A stretch of DNA of 64,000 nucleotides from Paracoccus haematequi. Lineage in GTDB: Bacteria > Pseudomonadota > Alphaproteobacteria > Rhodobacterales > Rhodobacteraceae. The notes below the pieces were generated by a model. The model ran no database searches. It saw only the letters and a list, made by a program, of their open reading frames with translations, and had not been told where the DNA came from. A program made the translations under genes and the position numbers. Positions 30,425 through 38,474 of this stretch are shown here, piece after piece; positions within the stretch are counted from its first letter, which is position 1, and every line of letters begins with the position of its first letter. The DNA lies in NCBI RefSeq assembly GCF_900631945.1, contig NZ_UZWE01000022.1, positions 56,716 to 120,715 of the forward strand, written 5' to 3'.

Positions 30425-31801
30425 ATGCGCTATGTCTCGACGCGGGGTCAGGCCCCGGTGCTGAACTTCGAACAGGCGATGCTGTCGGGCCTGGCCCGCG
30501 ACGGCGGCCTGTACCTGCCCGAGACGATCCCCGCCTTCCGCGGCCTGCGCGACCTGGACGGCCTGCCCTATGAGGAGGTCGCCTTCCGCGTCATCCGCCC
30601 CTTCACCGGCGACAGCTTCACCGACGACGAACTGCGCGGCGCCATCGACCGCGCCTATGCGCGTATCGAACATACCGCCAAGGCGCCCCTGCGCCAGCTT
30701 GCCCCCGGCCATCACCTGCTGGAGCTGTTCCACGGCCCGACCCTGGCCTTCAAGGACTTCGCGATGCAGTTGATCGCGCAGTTGTTCCAGATCGCGCTGA
30801 AACGGTCCGGCCAGAAGATCACCATCGTGGGCGCGACCTCGGGCGACACCGGATCGGCGGCCATCGAGGCCTTCAAGGGCATCGACAATGTGGACGTGTT
30901 CATCATGTTCCCGCATGGCCGCGTCAGCGACGTGCAGCGCCGCCAGATGACCACGCCCGACGCGGCGAATGTCCATGCCCTGGCCGTGACCGGGCATTTC
31001 GACGACTGCCAGGCGCGGCTGAAGGATCTGTTCAACGACCACGCCTTCCGCGACCAGGTGGGGCTGGCGGGCGTGAACAGCATCAACTGGGCGCGCGTGG
31101 TAGCGCAGATCGTCTATTACTTCACGGCCTGCGCGTCCCTGGGGATGCGGGACACGGATTTCACCGTGCCGACCGGCAATTTCGGCGACATCTTCGCGGG
31201 ATCCATCGCGCGGGCCATGGGCCTGCCGATCCGCCGCCTGATCGTGGCGACGAACCAGAACGACATCCTGCACCGCGCGCTGACCACCGGCGAATACCGG
31301 GTGGGCACGGTCGAACCCTCGATCAGCCCGTCCATGGACATCCAGGTCAGTTCCAACTTCGAACGCGCCCTGTATCTGGCCTATGGCGGCGATGCAGCCG
31401 CGGTGGCGCAGATCATGGACGAATTGAAGCACGGCGGCTTCACCATCAGCCAGGGCGCCTTGCAGGCGCTGCGCGAACAATACCTGTCGGGCCGCGTCTC
31501 GGAGGATGAGACCTTGGCGATGATCCGCACCATCCGCGCCGAGACCGGCGAAATCCTGTGTCCCCACAGCGCGGTGGGCGTCGCCGTCGCACGCCAGCAT
31601 GTCGAACCCGGCGTGCCCATGGTGACGCTGGCGACCGCCCATCCGGCCAAGTTCCCCGATGCGGTGGAGGCCGCGATCGGCGTCCGGCCGCCGCTGCCGC
31701 CGCATATGGCCGGGCTGTTCGACCTGGCCGAACGCGTGACGCGGGTTGAAAACGACGTGCAGGCGCTTAAATCGCTGATCCTTGACCGGAGAACGCAGTG
31801 A
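30425..31801 (+). CDS. thrC: Threonine synthase
   Basis: PLP enzyme converting O-phosphohomoserine to threonine. The 458-residue protein follows the bacterial threonine synthase pattern: MRYVSTRGQAPVLNFEQAML, the PLP Lys110 in LAFKDFAMQ, the phosphate-binding GATSGDTGSAA, and VPTGNFGDIFAG. Normal length. The stop overlaps the GTG start of the M16 protease (GTGA, 31798-31801). Confidence 0.97.
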   Translation: MRYVSTRGQAPVLNFEQAMLSGLARDGGLYLPETIPAFRGLRDLDGLPYEEVAFRVIRPFTGDSFTDDELRGAIDRAYARIEHTAKAPLRQLAPGHHLLELFHGPTLAFKDFAMQLIAQLFQIALKRSGQKITIVGATSGDTGSAAIEAFKGIDNVDVFIMFPHGRVSDVQRRQMTTPDAANVHALAVTGHFDDCQARLKDLFNDHAFRDQVGLAGVNSINWARVVAQIVYYFTACASLGMRDTDFTVPTGNFGDIFAGSIARAMGLPIRRLIVATNQNDILHRALTTGEYRVGTVEPSISPSMDIQVSSNFERALYLAYGGDAAAVAQIMDELKHGGFTISQGALQALREQYLSGRVSEDETLAMIRTIRAETGEILCPHSAVGVAVARQHVEPGVPMVTLATAHPAKFPDAVEAAIGVRPPLPPHMAGLFDLAERVTRVENDVQALKSLILDRRTQ

Positions 31802-33072
31802 ACCAAGACCCGACCCCGCAGATCACGACCCTTGCCAACGGCCTGCGCGTCGCCACGCGCCTGATGCCGGGGCTGCATTCCGCCGCCCTGGGCATCTGGG
31901 TCAATGCGGGCGGGCGCAATGAGCGCCCCGAACAGAACGGCATCGCGCATTTCCTGGAGCATATGGCCTTCAAGGGCACCACGACGCGCAGTGCCCTCCA
32001 GATCGCGGAAGCCATCGAGGACGTGGGCGGCTATATCAACGCCTATACCTCGCGCGATGCGACGGCCTATTACGTGCGCGTGCTGGAAGATGACGTGGAT
32101 CTGGCCTTCGACGTGATGTCCGACATCGTGCTGAACCCGATCTTCGACGAACGGGAAATCGAGGTCGAGCGCGGCGTGATCCTGCAAGAGATCGGGCAGT
32201 CGATGGACACGCCCGACGACATCATCTTCGACTGGCTGCAAGAGGCCGCCTATCCGAACCAGCCGATGGGCCGCACCATCCTGGGACCAGTGGAACGCGT
32301 CAGCCGCTTCGGCCGCGCCGACCTGGCGGGCTTCGTGGCGGAAAACTATGGCCCTGGCCAGATGATCGTGGCCGCGGCCGGGGCGGTCGATCACGACCGC
32401 ATCGTGCGGCTGGCCGAACGGGCCTTCGGCCATCTGGCCCCCGTGGCGCAGGCCCCCAAGGAAGCCGCCCGCTGGCAGGGTCTGGAAACCCGCAAGGTCA
32501 AGCGGCTGGAGCAGGCGCATTTCGCGCTGGCCCTGGAGGGGCCCGGCTATCTGGCGCCCGATTTCTATGCCGCGCAGATCTTTTCCTCGGCCCTGGGCGG
32601 GGGCATGTCGTCCCGCCTGTTCCAGAAGATTCGCGAGGAACGGGGCCTGTGCTACACGATCTTCGCGCAGTCGGGATTCCATGACGACACCGGAATGCTG
32701 ACCGTCTATGCCGGCACCGGGGCCGAGGATCTGGCCGACCTGTCCACCCTGACCATCGACGAGATGAAGCGGGCCGCCGAGGACATGTCCGAACCCGAGG
32801 TCGCCCGCGCCAAGGCGCAGTTGCGCGCAAGCCTGCTGATGTCGCTGGAAAGCCCGTCGTCGCAGGCGGAACGCATGGCCCGGACCCTGGCGATCTGGGG
32901 CCGGGTGCCCGACGCGGCCGAGGTCGCGGACCGCATCGCCGCCGTGTCGGTGGCCGAGGTGCGCGCCCATGCCGAACGCCTGATCGGGCAGGCCCGCCCC
33001 GCGCTGGCGCTTTATGGTCCGGTCAAGGCGGCGCCCGCCCTGGGCACCCTGGCCGAACGGCTTGCCGCCTGA
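31798..33072 (+). CDS. M16 family zinc metallopeptidase (mitochondrial-processing-peptidase-like)
   Basis: Pitrilysin-family peptidase. The 424-residue protein has the inverted zinc motif HFLEH (His51, Glu54, His55) and a distal Glu in EVERGVILQEIGQSMD, then a second domain with GLCYTIFAQSGFHDDTG. This arrangement is that of alphaproteobacterial PqqL/MPP-like peptidases of about 420 residues. The start is GTG 31798 (VNQDPTPQITTLANGLRV), coupled to thrC. Substrate not predictable; one-subunit form with intact zinc site should be active. Confidence 0.92.
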   Translation: MNQDPTPQITTLANGLRVATRLMPGLHSAALGIWVNAGGRNERPEQNGIAHFLEHMAFKGTTTRSALQIAEAIEDVGGYINAYTSRDATAYYVRVLEDDVDLAFDVMSDIVLNPIFDEREIEVERGVILQEIGQSMDTPDDIIFDWLQEAAYPNQPMGRTILGPVERVSRFGRADLAGFVAENYGPGQMIVAAAGAVDHDRIVRLAERAFGHLAPVAQAPKEAARWQGLETRKVKRLEQAHFALALEGPGYLAPDFYAAQIFSSALGGGMSSRLFQKIREERGLCYTIFAQSGFHDDTGMLTVYAGTGAEDLADLSTLTIDEMKRAAEDMSEPEVARAKAQLRASLLMSLESPSSQAERMARTLAIWGRVPDAAEVADRIAAVSVAEVRAHAERLIGQARPALALYGPVKAAPALGTLAERLAA

Positions 33073-33653
33073 TGTTCCTGCGCGCGCGGCCCGTCAGGCT
33101 GGAGGCCGAACGGATCGTGCTGCGCCTGCCTGCCCATGCCGATTTCCACGCCTGGACGGCGCTGCGCCAGGCCAGCCGCGACTTCCTGACCCCGTGGGAG
33201 CCGGTCTGGTCCCCGGACCACCTGTCCCGCAAGAGCTTCGTCAACCGCGTCTATTGGGCTGCCCGCGCCAGTCGGGGCGGCACCGCGCTGCCCCTGTTCC
33301 TGGTGCGCCGCGACGGCGTTTTGTTGGGCGCGATCACCCTGGACAACATCCGTCGCGGCCCCGCGCAGTCGGGAACCATCGGTTACTGGATCGGCCAGCC
33401 CTTCGCCCGCCAGGGCTATATGCGCGAGGCGATCGGCGCGCTGGTCCACCACGCCTTCACCGTGATGGACCTCAGCCGGGTCGAGGCCGCCTGTTTGCCG
33501 GAAAACGCCGCGTCGCGCGGCGTCTTGGAAAAGTCGGGCTTCAAATACGAAGGCGTCGCGCAAAGCTATCTGCAAATCGACGGCCGGTGGCGGAACCATG
33601 TGCTGTATGCCAACCTGCGCGGCGACCGGCGCGGCCGCAGCGATGCGCGCTGA
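33072..33653 (+). CDS. GNAT acetyltransferase, RimJ-like
   Basis: A 193-residue GNAT protein resembling ribosomal-protein-alanine acetyltransferases: N-terminal EAERIVLRLPAHADFHAW, the acetyl-CoA loop GYWIGQPFARQGYMREAIGALV and the C-terminal NAASRGVLEKSGFKYEG. Start overlaps the M16 protease stop (TGATG). Substrate is unknown; RimJ is the nearest family I can name. A 3' repeat element follows within 25 bp. Confidence 0.88.
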   Translation: MFLRARPVRLEAERIVLRLPAHADFHAWTALRQASRDFLTPWEPVWSPDHLSRKSFVNRVYWAARASRGGTALPLFLVRRDGVLLGAITLDNIRRGPAQSGTIGYWIGQPFARQGYMREAIGALVHHAFTVMDLSRVEAACLPENAASRGVLEKSGFKYEGVAQSYLQIDGRWRNHVLYANLRGDRRGRSDAR

Positions 33654-33674
33654 CGGCTTTGCGTCCCGCGATCC

Positions 33675-33717
33675 CGGGGGCCAGCCCCCGGACCCCGGGG
33701 ATATTTGAACACAGGAG
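33675..33717 (+). repeat. 3'-end repeat element, copy C (after GNAT)
   Basis: Sense orientation with respect to the upstream GNAT gene. Hairpin CGGGGG/CCCCCG (33675-33680 with 33685-33690), then GACCCC and GGATATTTG at 33699-33707 followed by AACACAGGAG. The tail AGGAG falls close to the start of the next gene, so this copy may also supply part of its ribosome binding site. Confidence 0.7.
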
Positions 33718-33729
33718 ATGGGGCGGACG

Positions 33730-35151
33730 ATGGGATTGAATCCGGCGGATGAGCGGCTGGCGGCACGGCTACCGCAAGGTGTTCTGCGCGAGGCGGCGCC
33801 CGCCTATCTTGAGGAACCGCGCGGCCGCTATCGCGGCCAGGCTGGGTTGGTCGCCGCCCCCCGCGATACCGAGGAGGCGGCGGCGGTGATCCGCGCCTGC
33901 GCCGAGGCCGGGGTGGCGGTGGTGCCGCGCGGCGGCGGCACGGGGCTGGTTGGCGGGCAGGTGATGCCCGAGGGGCCTGTCCCCCTGCTTCTGTCGCTGG
34001 AGCGCATGAGGGCCATCCGCGCGGTCCACCCCGAGGAAGGCGTGATCGTGGCCGAGGCGGGCGCCACCCTGCAACAGGTCCGCGAGGCCGCTGCCGCCGT
34101 GGGGCGGCAGTTCCCGCTGGCGCTGGCGTCGCAGGGGACCGCGCAGATCGGCGGGGTGCTGTCGACCAATGCGGGCGGCGTCAACGTGCTGCGCTATGGC
34201 AATGCCCGCGCGATGTGCCTGGGGGTCGAGGCGGTGCTGCCGCAGGGCCAGGTCATGCACGACCTGAAACGGCTGCGGAAGGACAACACCGGCTATGACA
34301 TCCGCGACCTGCTGATCGGGGCGGAAGGAACGCTGGGCATCATCACCGCCGCCTCGCTGGTGCTGGCTCCGGTCCCGCCCGAGGTCGGCGTGGCGATGCT
34401 GGTCGTGGAATCGCCCGAGGCCGCGCTGACCCTGCTGTCGCTGGCGCAGGCCCGGATGGCGGGGGGCGTGACGGCGTTCGAGCTGATCTCGGGGCAGGGG
34501 CTGCGCTTCCTGGACGTGGCCTTTCCGGCGCTGCGCCAGCCTTTCGCGGATCGCCCCGACTGGCTGGTCCTGATCGAGGTGGGCCTGCCCGCGGGCCTGT
34601 TCGCAGATGCCGCGCTGGAGGGCCTGTTCTCCGAGGCTGCCGAGGAGGGGCTTGTCCGCGACGGCGTGATCGCGCAGTCAGGCCAGCAGGCCGCCGAGTT
34701 GTGGGCGATCCGCGAGACGATCCCCGACGCGAACCGCCATATCGGCGCCATCGCCAGCCACGACATCAGCCTGCCTTTGTCCGAAATCGCCCGCTTCATC
34801 CGCGATGCCAGCGCCATGCTGGCGGGCATGGCCGACCTGCGCATCAACTGCTTCGGCCACCTGGGCGACGGCAACCTGCATTTCAACCTGTTCCCGGTCG
34901 AGGGGAAAACCCGTGACGCCTATGACCGGGTTCGGCGAGACTTGTCGCGCGCGGTGCATGAGATGGTGGTGGCGCGCGGCGGGTCGTTCTCGGCGGAACA
35001 CGGGGTGGGGCGGCTGAAGGCGGCGGACCTGGCCGAATGGGGCGATCCGGCGCGGCTGGGGGCCATGCGCGCGATCAAGGATGCGCTGGATCCGGCGGGG
35101 ATCATGAATCCGGGGGTGATCCTGAATGATTATGCAAAAACCACCCTGTAA
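33730..35151 (+). CDS. FAD-binding oxidoreductase, GlcD / D-2-hydroxyacid dehydrogenase type
   Basis: Flavoprotein of the FAD_binding_4 plus FAD-oxidase C-terminal family (D-lactate, glycolate and D-2-hydroxyglutarate dehydrogenases). The 473-residue product has the FAD segment VVPRGGGTGLVGGQVMPEG, QIGGVLSTNAGGVNVLRYG, GAEGTLGIITAA, and the C-terminal metal/substrate motifs NCFGHLGDGNLHFNLFP and AEHGVGRLK. ATG 33730 is used; ATG 33718 is too close to AGGAG. The last codons (DYAKTTL) already use A/T-rich triplets and adjoin the AT-rich island, so the original C-terminus may have been altered. Exact substrate uncertain. Confidence 0.85.
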   Translation: MGLNPADERLAARLPQGVLREAAPAYLEEPRGRYRGQAGLVAAPRDTEEAAAVIRACAEAGVAVVPRGGGTGLVGGQVMPEGPVPLLLSLERMRAIRAVHPEEGVIVAEAGATLQQVREAAAAVGRQFPLALASQGTAQIGGVLSTNAGGVNVLRYGNARAMCLGVEAVLPQGQVMHDLKRLRKDNTGYDIRDLLIGAEGTLGIITAASLVLAPVPPEVGVAMLVVESPEAALTLLSLAQARMAGGVTAFELISGQGLRFLDVAFPALRQPFADRPDWLVLIEVGLPAGLFADAALEGLFSEAAEEGLVRDGVIAQSGQQAAELWAIRETIPDANRHIGAIASHDISLPLSEIARFIRDASAMLAGMADLRINCFGHLGDGNLHFNLFPVEGKTRDAYDRVRRDLSRAVHEMVVARGGSFSAEHGVGRLKAADLAEWGDPARLGAMRAIKDALDPAGIMNPGVILNDYAKTTL

Positions 35152-35172
35152 TTAAAGGAGTATAGGGACGGT

Positions 35173-35775
35173 ATGGTAGAAGATAGCGATCTGGATTTAC
35201 TGTATGAGGAATTTCCGGAGCTTGAGGGAAAGAATATTATAATTGAAAAGGAAGTCCTTGCTCACTTTGGTCTGCTCTTTTCAGGATACGCTCTTTTGGA
35301 AGCAGGTTTGCAAAATTGTTTCATTTTCTGGAAACTTTGCTCTCGCGTAAAAGATCGATCGGTGAGCGATGGCGAGCAATGGAAATTACTTTATGATTCT
35401 TTTGAACATAAAGCGCAGGCTTCGACTTTTGGCGCCTTATTGCGTTTGTTGGAAGATTGCACGCCGCTATTGGTTCAGCAAGATGAACTTAAGTTATTAA
35501 AGCGGAAACGAGACTACTTCGCCCATCATTTCTTTAGAGAAGAAAACAAGAATATGTTCTCTAGTGAAGTGAAAATATTGTTAATATCACGCATGAACGT
35601 GTTGCGCAGGAGGGTTAAGGCGTCAGAGGAGAAGGTGGACGTAGCAACGCTGGAAATTTTGAAGGATCTCTATCCGAAAACCGATGTGATCAAAATGATT
35701 GATGGGCTTGCTGACGATCTCAAGTCGCAGGCAATGGCTAATCCGCCAACCCATTTTGGTTGGGAGAAGTATTAA
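35173..35775 (+). CDS. Hypothetical AT-rich acquired gene with HEPN-like R-x4-H motif
   Basis: No characterised family recognised. The 200-residue protein is largely helical (LAHFGLLFSGYALLEAGLQN, FGALLRLLEDCTPLLVQQDELKLLKRKR) and contains RDYFAH at residues 113-118, i.e. Arg-x4-His followed by HFF, as in the catalytic motif of HEPN ribonuclease-like domains. The sequence is markedly AT-rich with A/T-ending codons (Lys AAA, Phe TTT, Leu TTA) against GC-rich neighbours, so recent transfer is likely. No toxin/antitoxin partner, integrase or flanking repeat is visible. AAAGGAG lies 13 bases upstream. HEPN assignment is inference from one short motif and helix content. Confidence 0.65.
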   Translation: MVEDSDLDLLYEEFPELEGKNIIIEKEVLAHFGLLFSGYALLEAGLQNCFIFWKLCSRVKDRSVSDGEQWKLLYDSFEHKAQASTFGALLRLLEDCTPLLVQQDELKLLKRKRDYFAHHFFREENKNMFSSEVKILLISRMNVLRRRVKASEEKVDVATLEILKDLYPKTDVIKMIDGLADDLKSQAMANPPTHFGWEKY

Positions 35776-35791
35776 ACCTGAAGATAGCCGC

Positions 35792-36325
35792 TTACTCCCC
35801 CTCGAACGCGCACAGCGCATGAACCTCATGCCCCAACCCCTCCAGCAGACGCCTTCCGCCCAGATCCGGCAGGTCGATCACGAAGGCGCAGCCCACGACC
35901 TTGGCGCCCAGCCTCTCACACAGCGAAATCCCCGCCGCCGCCGTGCCGCCCGTGGCCAGCAGGTCGTCCACGATCAGCACCCGTTCGCCCGGCTTCAAGG
36001 CGTCGTCATGGACCTCGACCACGGCCTCGCCGTATTCCAGTTGATAGGCCTGGGAAATCACCGCGCCGGGCAGCTTGCCCTTCTTGCGGATCGGCACGAA
36101 GCCGGTGGAAAGCTGATGCGCCACCGCTCCGCCCAGGATGAAGCCGCGCGCCTCGAGCCCCACGACCTTGTCGATCCGCGCGCCCGCATAGGGGGCCAGC
36201 AACTGGTCTATGGCGATGCGGAAGCCGCGCGCGTCCGCGAACAGCGTGGTCACGTCGCGGAACAGGATCCCTTCATGCGGGAAATCGGCGATGGTGCGGA
36301 TATAGTCCTTGACGTTCAGGCTCAT
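35792..36325 (-). CDS. apt: Adenine phosphoribosyltransferase
   Basis: Salvages adenine with PRPP to AMP. The 177-residue protein begins [24 protein letters not shown] and contains [11 protein letters not shown], the flexible-loop region IRKKGKLPG, and the PRPP-binding [19 protein letters not shown] 36325 overlaps the flavin reductase stop (ATGA). Its stop is 17 bp from the convergent AT-rich gene; no terminator is visible between. Confidence 0.96.
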   Translation of the reverse strand: MSLNVKDYIRTIADFPHEGILFRDVTTLFADARGFRIAIDQLLAPYAGARIDKVVGLEARGFILGGAVAHQLSTGFVPIRKKGKLPGAVISQAYQLEYGEAVVEVHDDALKPGERVLIVDDLLATGGTAAAGISLCERLGAKVVGCAFVIDLPDLGGRRLLEGLGHEVHALCAFEGE

Positions 36326-36924
36326 GCAGGGCGTTCCATTTCGAACAGCTGGGTGACGGCGGCATAGTCGTGATAGCCCAGCCGCGCGATCCATCCGCCC
36401 GCCGCGCGCGGATCGAAACGGCCGTCCACCACGCAATCGTCGCGGATATGCACCCCCGTCACCACGCCGAAGACGACGAAATTCGCCTGGCCCGCCAGCG
36501 GCAGCACACGGGTCATCCGGCATTCCAGCGCGGCGGCGGCCCCTGCGACGCGTGGGCAGGCGATGGTCTCGCATTCGGCGGCGGGGATCCCGGCGGCATC
36601 GAACTCGCTGACCCCGGCGGGCAGGGTGGCGGAACTGGCGTTCACCTGGTCGCGCAGGTCTCCGGTGGCGATGTTGACGCAGAACACGCCCGATTCGATG
36701 ATCTGCGCCACGCTGTCCTTGGTGCCCTTGCGGTCGGGCTTCGCACTGGTCGAGGCGAACATCACCTGCGGAGGGACATAGGCCACCGCGTTGAAGAACG
36801 AATAGGGCGCCAGGTTGTCGCCCGCCGTCCCGCGCGTCGAAATCCAGCCGATGGGGCGGGGGGCGATGATGGCGTTGAAGGGACTGTGGGGCAGCCCGTG
36901 GCCGGACTCGGGGCGGTAGAACAT
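36322..36924 (-). CDS. Flavin reductase-like FMN-binding protein
   Basis: A 200-residue split-barrel flavin reductase/flavoredoxin (DIM6/NTAB type). Landmarks: [32 protein letters not shown], a flavin-binding [18 protein letters not shown] segment, and [19 protein letters not shown]. An AGGAGG site lies six bases before ATG 36924. Coupled by overlap to apt downstream. The substrate and partner oxygenase, if any, cannot be named. Confidence 0.85.
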   Translation of the reverse strand: MFYRPESGHGLPHSPFNAIIAPRPIGWISTRGTAGDNLAPYSFFNAVAYVPPQVMFASTSAKPDRKGTKDSVAQIIESGVFCVNIATGDLRDQVNASSATLPAGVSEFDAAGIPAAECETIACPRVAGAAAALECRMTRVLPLAGQANFVVFGVVTGVHIRDDCVVDGRFDPRAAGGWIARLGYHDYAAVTQLFEMERPA

Positions 36925-37042
36925 CGGGGCCTCCTGTCTTGTCGGCTCAACCTGCCATTCGCACGGCCGCGCCGCAATGCCCCGGATGTTTCATCGTCCC
37001 CGTCCCCGTGCTAAGGGGCGGCAAGACCCGAGAGGAGGCGCG

Positions 37043-37648
37043 ATGTACGAGATCTGCCCCGAGACGCCCGCCGACGAGCCCGAGGTCGAGGGTCTTTACG
37101 ATCTGTGCTTCGCGCCGGGGCGGACGGCGCTGTCGTCGTACCGCCTGCGGGACGGGGTGCCCAAGGTCGCCGACCTGTGCCTGGTGCTGCGCGACGGGTC
37201 GAACACCGTGATGGCCGCGATCCGCTTCTGGCCGGTGCGCGTAGGCGGCAAGCCGGTGCTGCTGCTGGGTCCGATCGCCGTGCATCCCACCGCCCAGGGC
37301 GAGGGGCTGGGCGGCCTGCTGATGCGCGACAGCCTGGCCCGCGCGCGCAAGCTGGGCTGGGAACGGGTTCTGCTGGTGGGGGACGCGCCCTATTACAGCC
37401 GCTTCGGCTTCGCGCGGCTGGACGATGTGGTCATGCCGCCGCCGACCAATCCGGCGCGGGTTCTGGGGCTGGAACTTCGCCCCGGCGCCTGGGTTGATGT
37501 CGTGGGACCGGTGACGCGCGAAACCTTTCCCGATGCGGGGAAATTGTCGCGCGGCGCCAATGACCTGTCGGCCTGCGTGACGGTCGACCATCCAAAAGAG
37601 GATACCGATGCCCGCCACTCCGCAACTGGTGCTTCCGCCGATCAATGA
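37043..37648 (+). CDS. GNAT family N-acetyltransferase
   Basis: A 201-residue YhbS-like GNAT with the acetyl-CoA loop GPIAVHPTAQGEGLGGLLMRDSLARA and the following LLVGDAPYYSRFGFARLD, which is characteristic of that subgroup. GAGGAGG precedes ATG 37043; an upstream start at 36977 adds a basic stretch unlike the family. Its last 41 bases overlap the EcsC-family gene in another frame. Substrate unknown. Confidence 0.87.
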   Translation: MYEICPETPADEPEVEGLYDLCFAPGRTALSSYRLRDGVPKVADLCLVLRDGSNTVMAAIRFWPVRVGGKPVLLLGPIAVHPTAQGEGLGGLLMRDSLARARKLGWERVLLVGDAPYYSRFGFARLDDVVMPPPTNPARVLGLELRPGAWVDVVGPVTRETFPDAGKLSRGANDLSACVTVDHPKEDTDARHSATGASADQ

Positions 37649-38396
37649 CCCCTCGGTCCATGCCCAGGTCGACCGCCTGGCGCGGCGCTATCTGGATGCG
37701 GGCGGGCTGGGGATGGAACTGATGGCCGCCGTCGGCAACGGCGCCGAAGGGCTGATCGAGAAACTGCCGGGTTTCGTGCGCAGCCGCATGGACCGCATCA
37801 CCCGCGCCGGGCTGAACCGGGCCTTCGCTGCGGCGACAACTTCGCGTCGGATGGTCCGCGACCGGGGCGACTGGTTCAACCGCATGGCCTCGACCGTCAG
37901 CGGGGCGGCGGGGGGCGTGGGCGGTTTCGCGGGCGCGATGATCGAACTGCCCTTCACGATCACGCTTCTGCTGCGCGCGATGCTGGATATTGCCGTGGAA
38001 CACGGTCTGGATCCCGACAGCGACGAGGTGCGGATGGAATGCCTGCGCATCTTCGCCGCCGCCGGTCCGATGGCCGAGGATGACAGCACCGACCTGGGCC
38101 TGCTGGCCGCGCGCATGTCGGTGACGGGCCAGACGGTGCAGGGGCTGATTTCCAAGGTCGCGCCGCGCCTGTCGGTGTCGATGGGCCAGAAGCTTGCGGC
38201 GCAGGCGGCGCCGATCTTCGGGGCGGTGGTGGGCGCGTCGATCAACTATACCTTCACGCGCTATTATCAGGAACTGGCCCGCGTCCATTTCGGCATCATG
38301 CGCCTGTCCCGCGAAACCGGCATTCCCAAGGAAGCCCTGGTCGAGGCGCTGCGCCTGTCCATCGAACGGCTGGACCACCGCCAGGCGGCGCGCTGA
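37608..38396 (+). CDS. EcsC family protein
   Basis: A 262-residue protein of the EcsC family, whose Bacillus member is part of an ABC transporter/secretion locus; the molecular role of proteobacterial members is not established. Visible are an amphipathic N-terminal half, a Gly/Ala-rich hydrophobic segment (VSGAAGGVGGFAGAMIELPFTITLLLRAML) and a second (APIFGAVVGASINYTFTRYYQELARVHFG). Starts inside the end of the GNAT gene (41-bp overlap), suggesting coupled translation. Confidence 0.8.
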   Translation: MPATPQLVLPPINDPSVHAQVDRLARRYLDAGGLGMELMAAVGNGAEGLIEKLPGFVRSRMDRITRAGLNRAFAAATTSRRMVRDRGDWFNRMASTVSGAAGGVGGFAGAMIELPFTITLLLRAMLDIAVEHGLDPDSDEVRMECLRIFAAAGPMAEDDSTDLGLLAARMSVTGQTVQGLISKVAPRLSVSMGQKLAAQAAPIFGAVVGASINYTFTRYYQELARVHFGIMRLSRETGIPKEALVEALRLSIERLDHRQAAR

Positions 38397-38410
38397 AGCC
38401 GAAGGCTGTT

Positions 38411-38459
38411 TTGCCTTGGTCTAAATATCCTCTGGGGGTTCGGGGGGCGAAGCGCCCCC
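38411..38459 (-). repeat. 3'-end repeat element, copy D (after RecD-like helicase)
   Basis: Minus orientation, downstream of the helicase gene: seven-bp hairpin (38443-38449 with 38453-38459, loop AAG), ACCCCCAGA, then GGATATTTA and GACCAAGGCAAAA. It sits between two convergent genes (EcsC + and helicase -). Confidence 0.7.
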
Positions 38460-38474
38460 GACCGGCGCGGGACG

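Noticed and set aside
35140..35800. Mobile element ends around the AT-rich gene
   Set aside because: I looked for direct or inverted terminal repeats and a recombinase and saw none, so transfer is supported only by composition.
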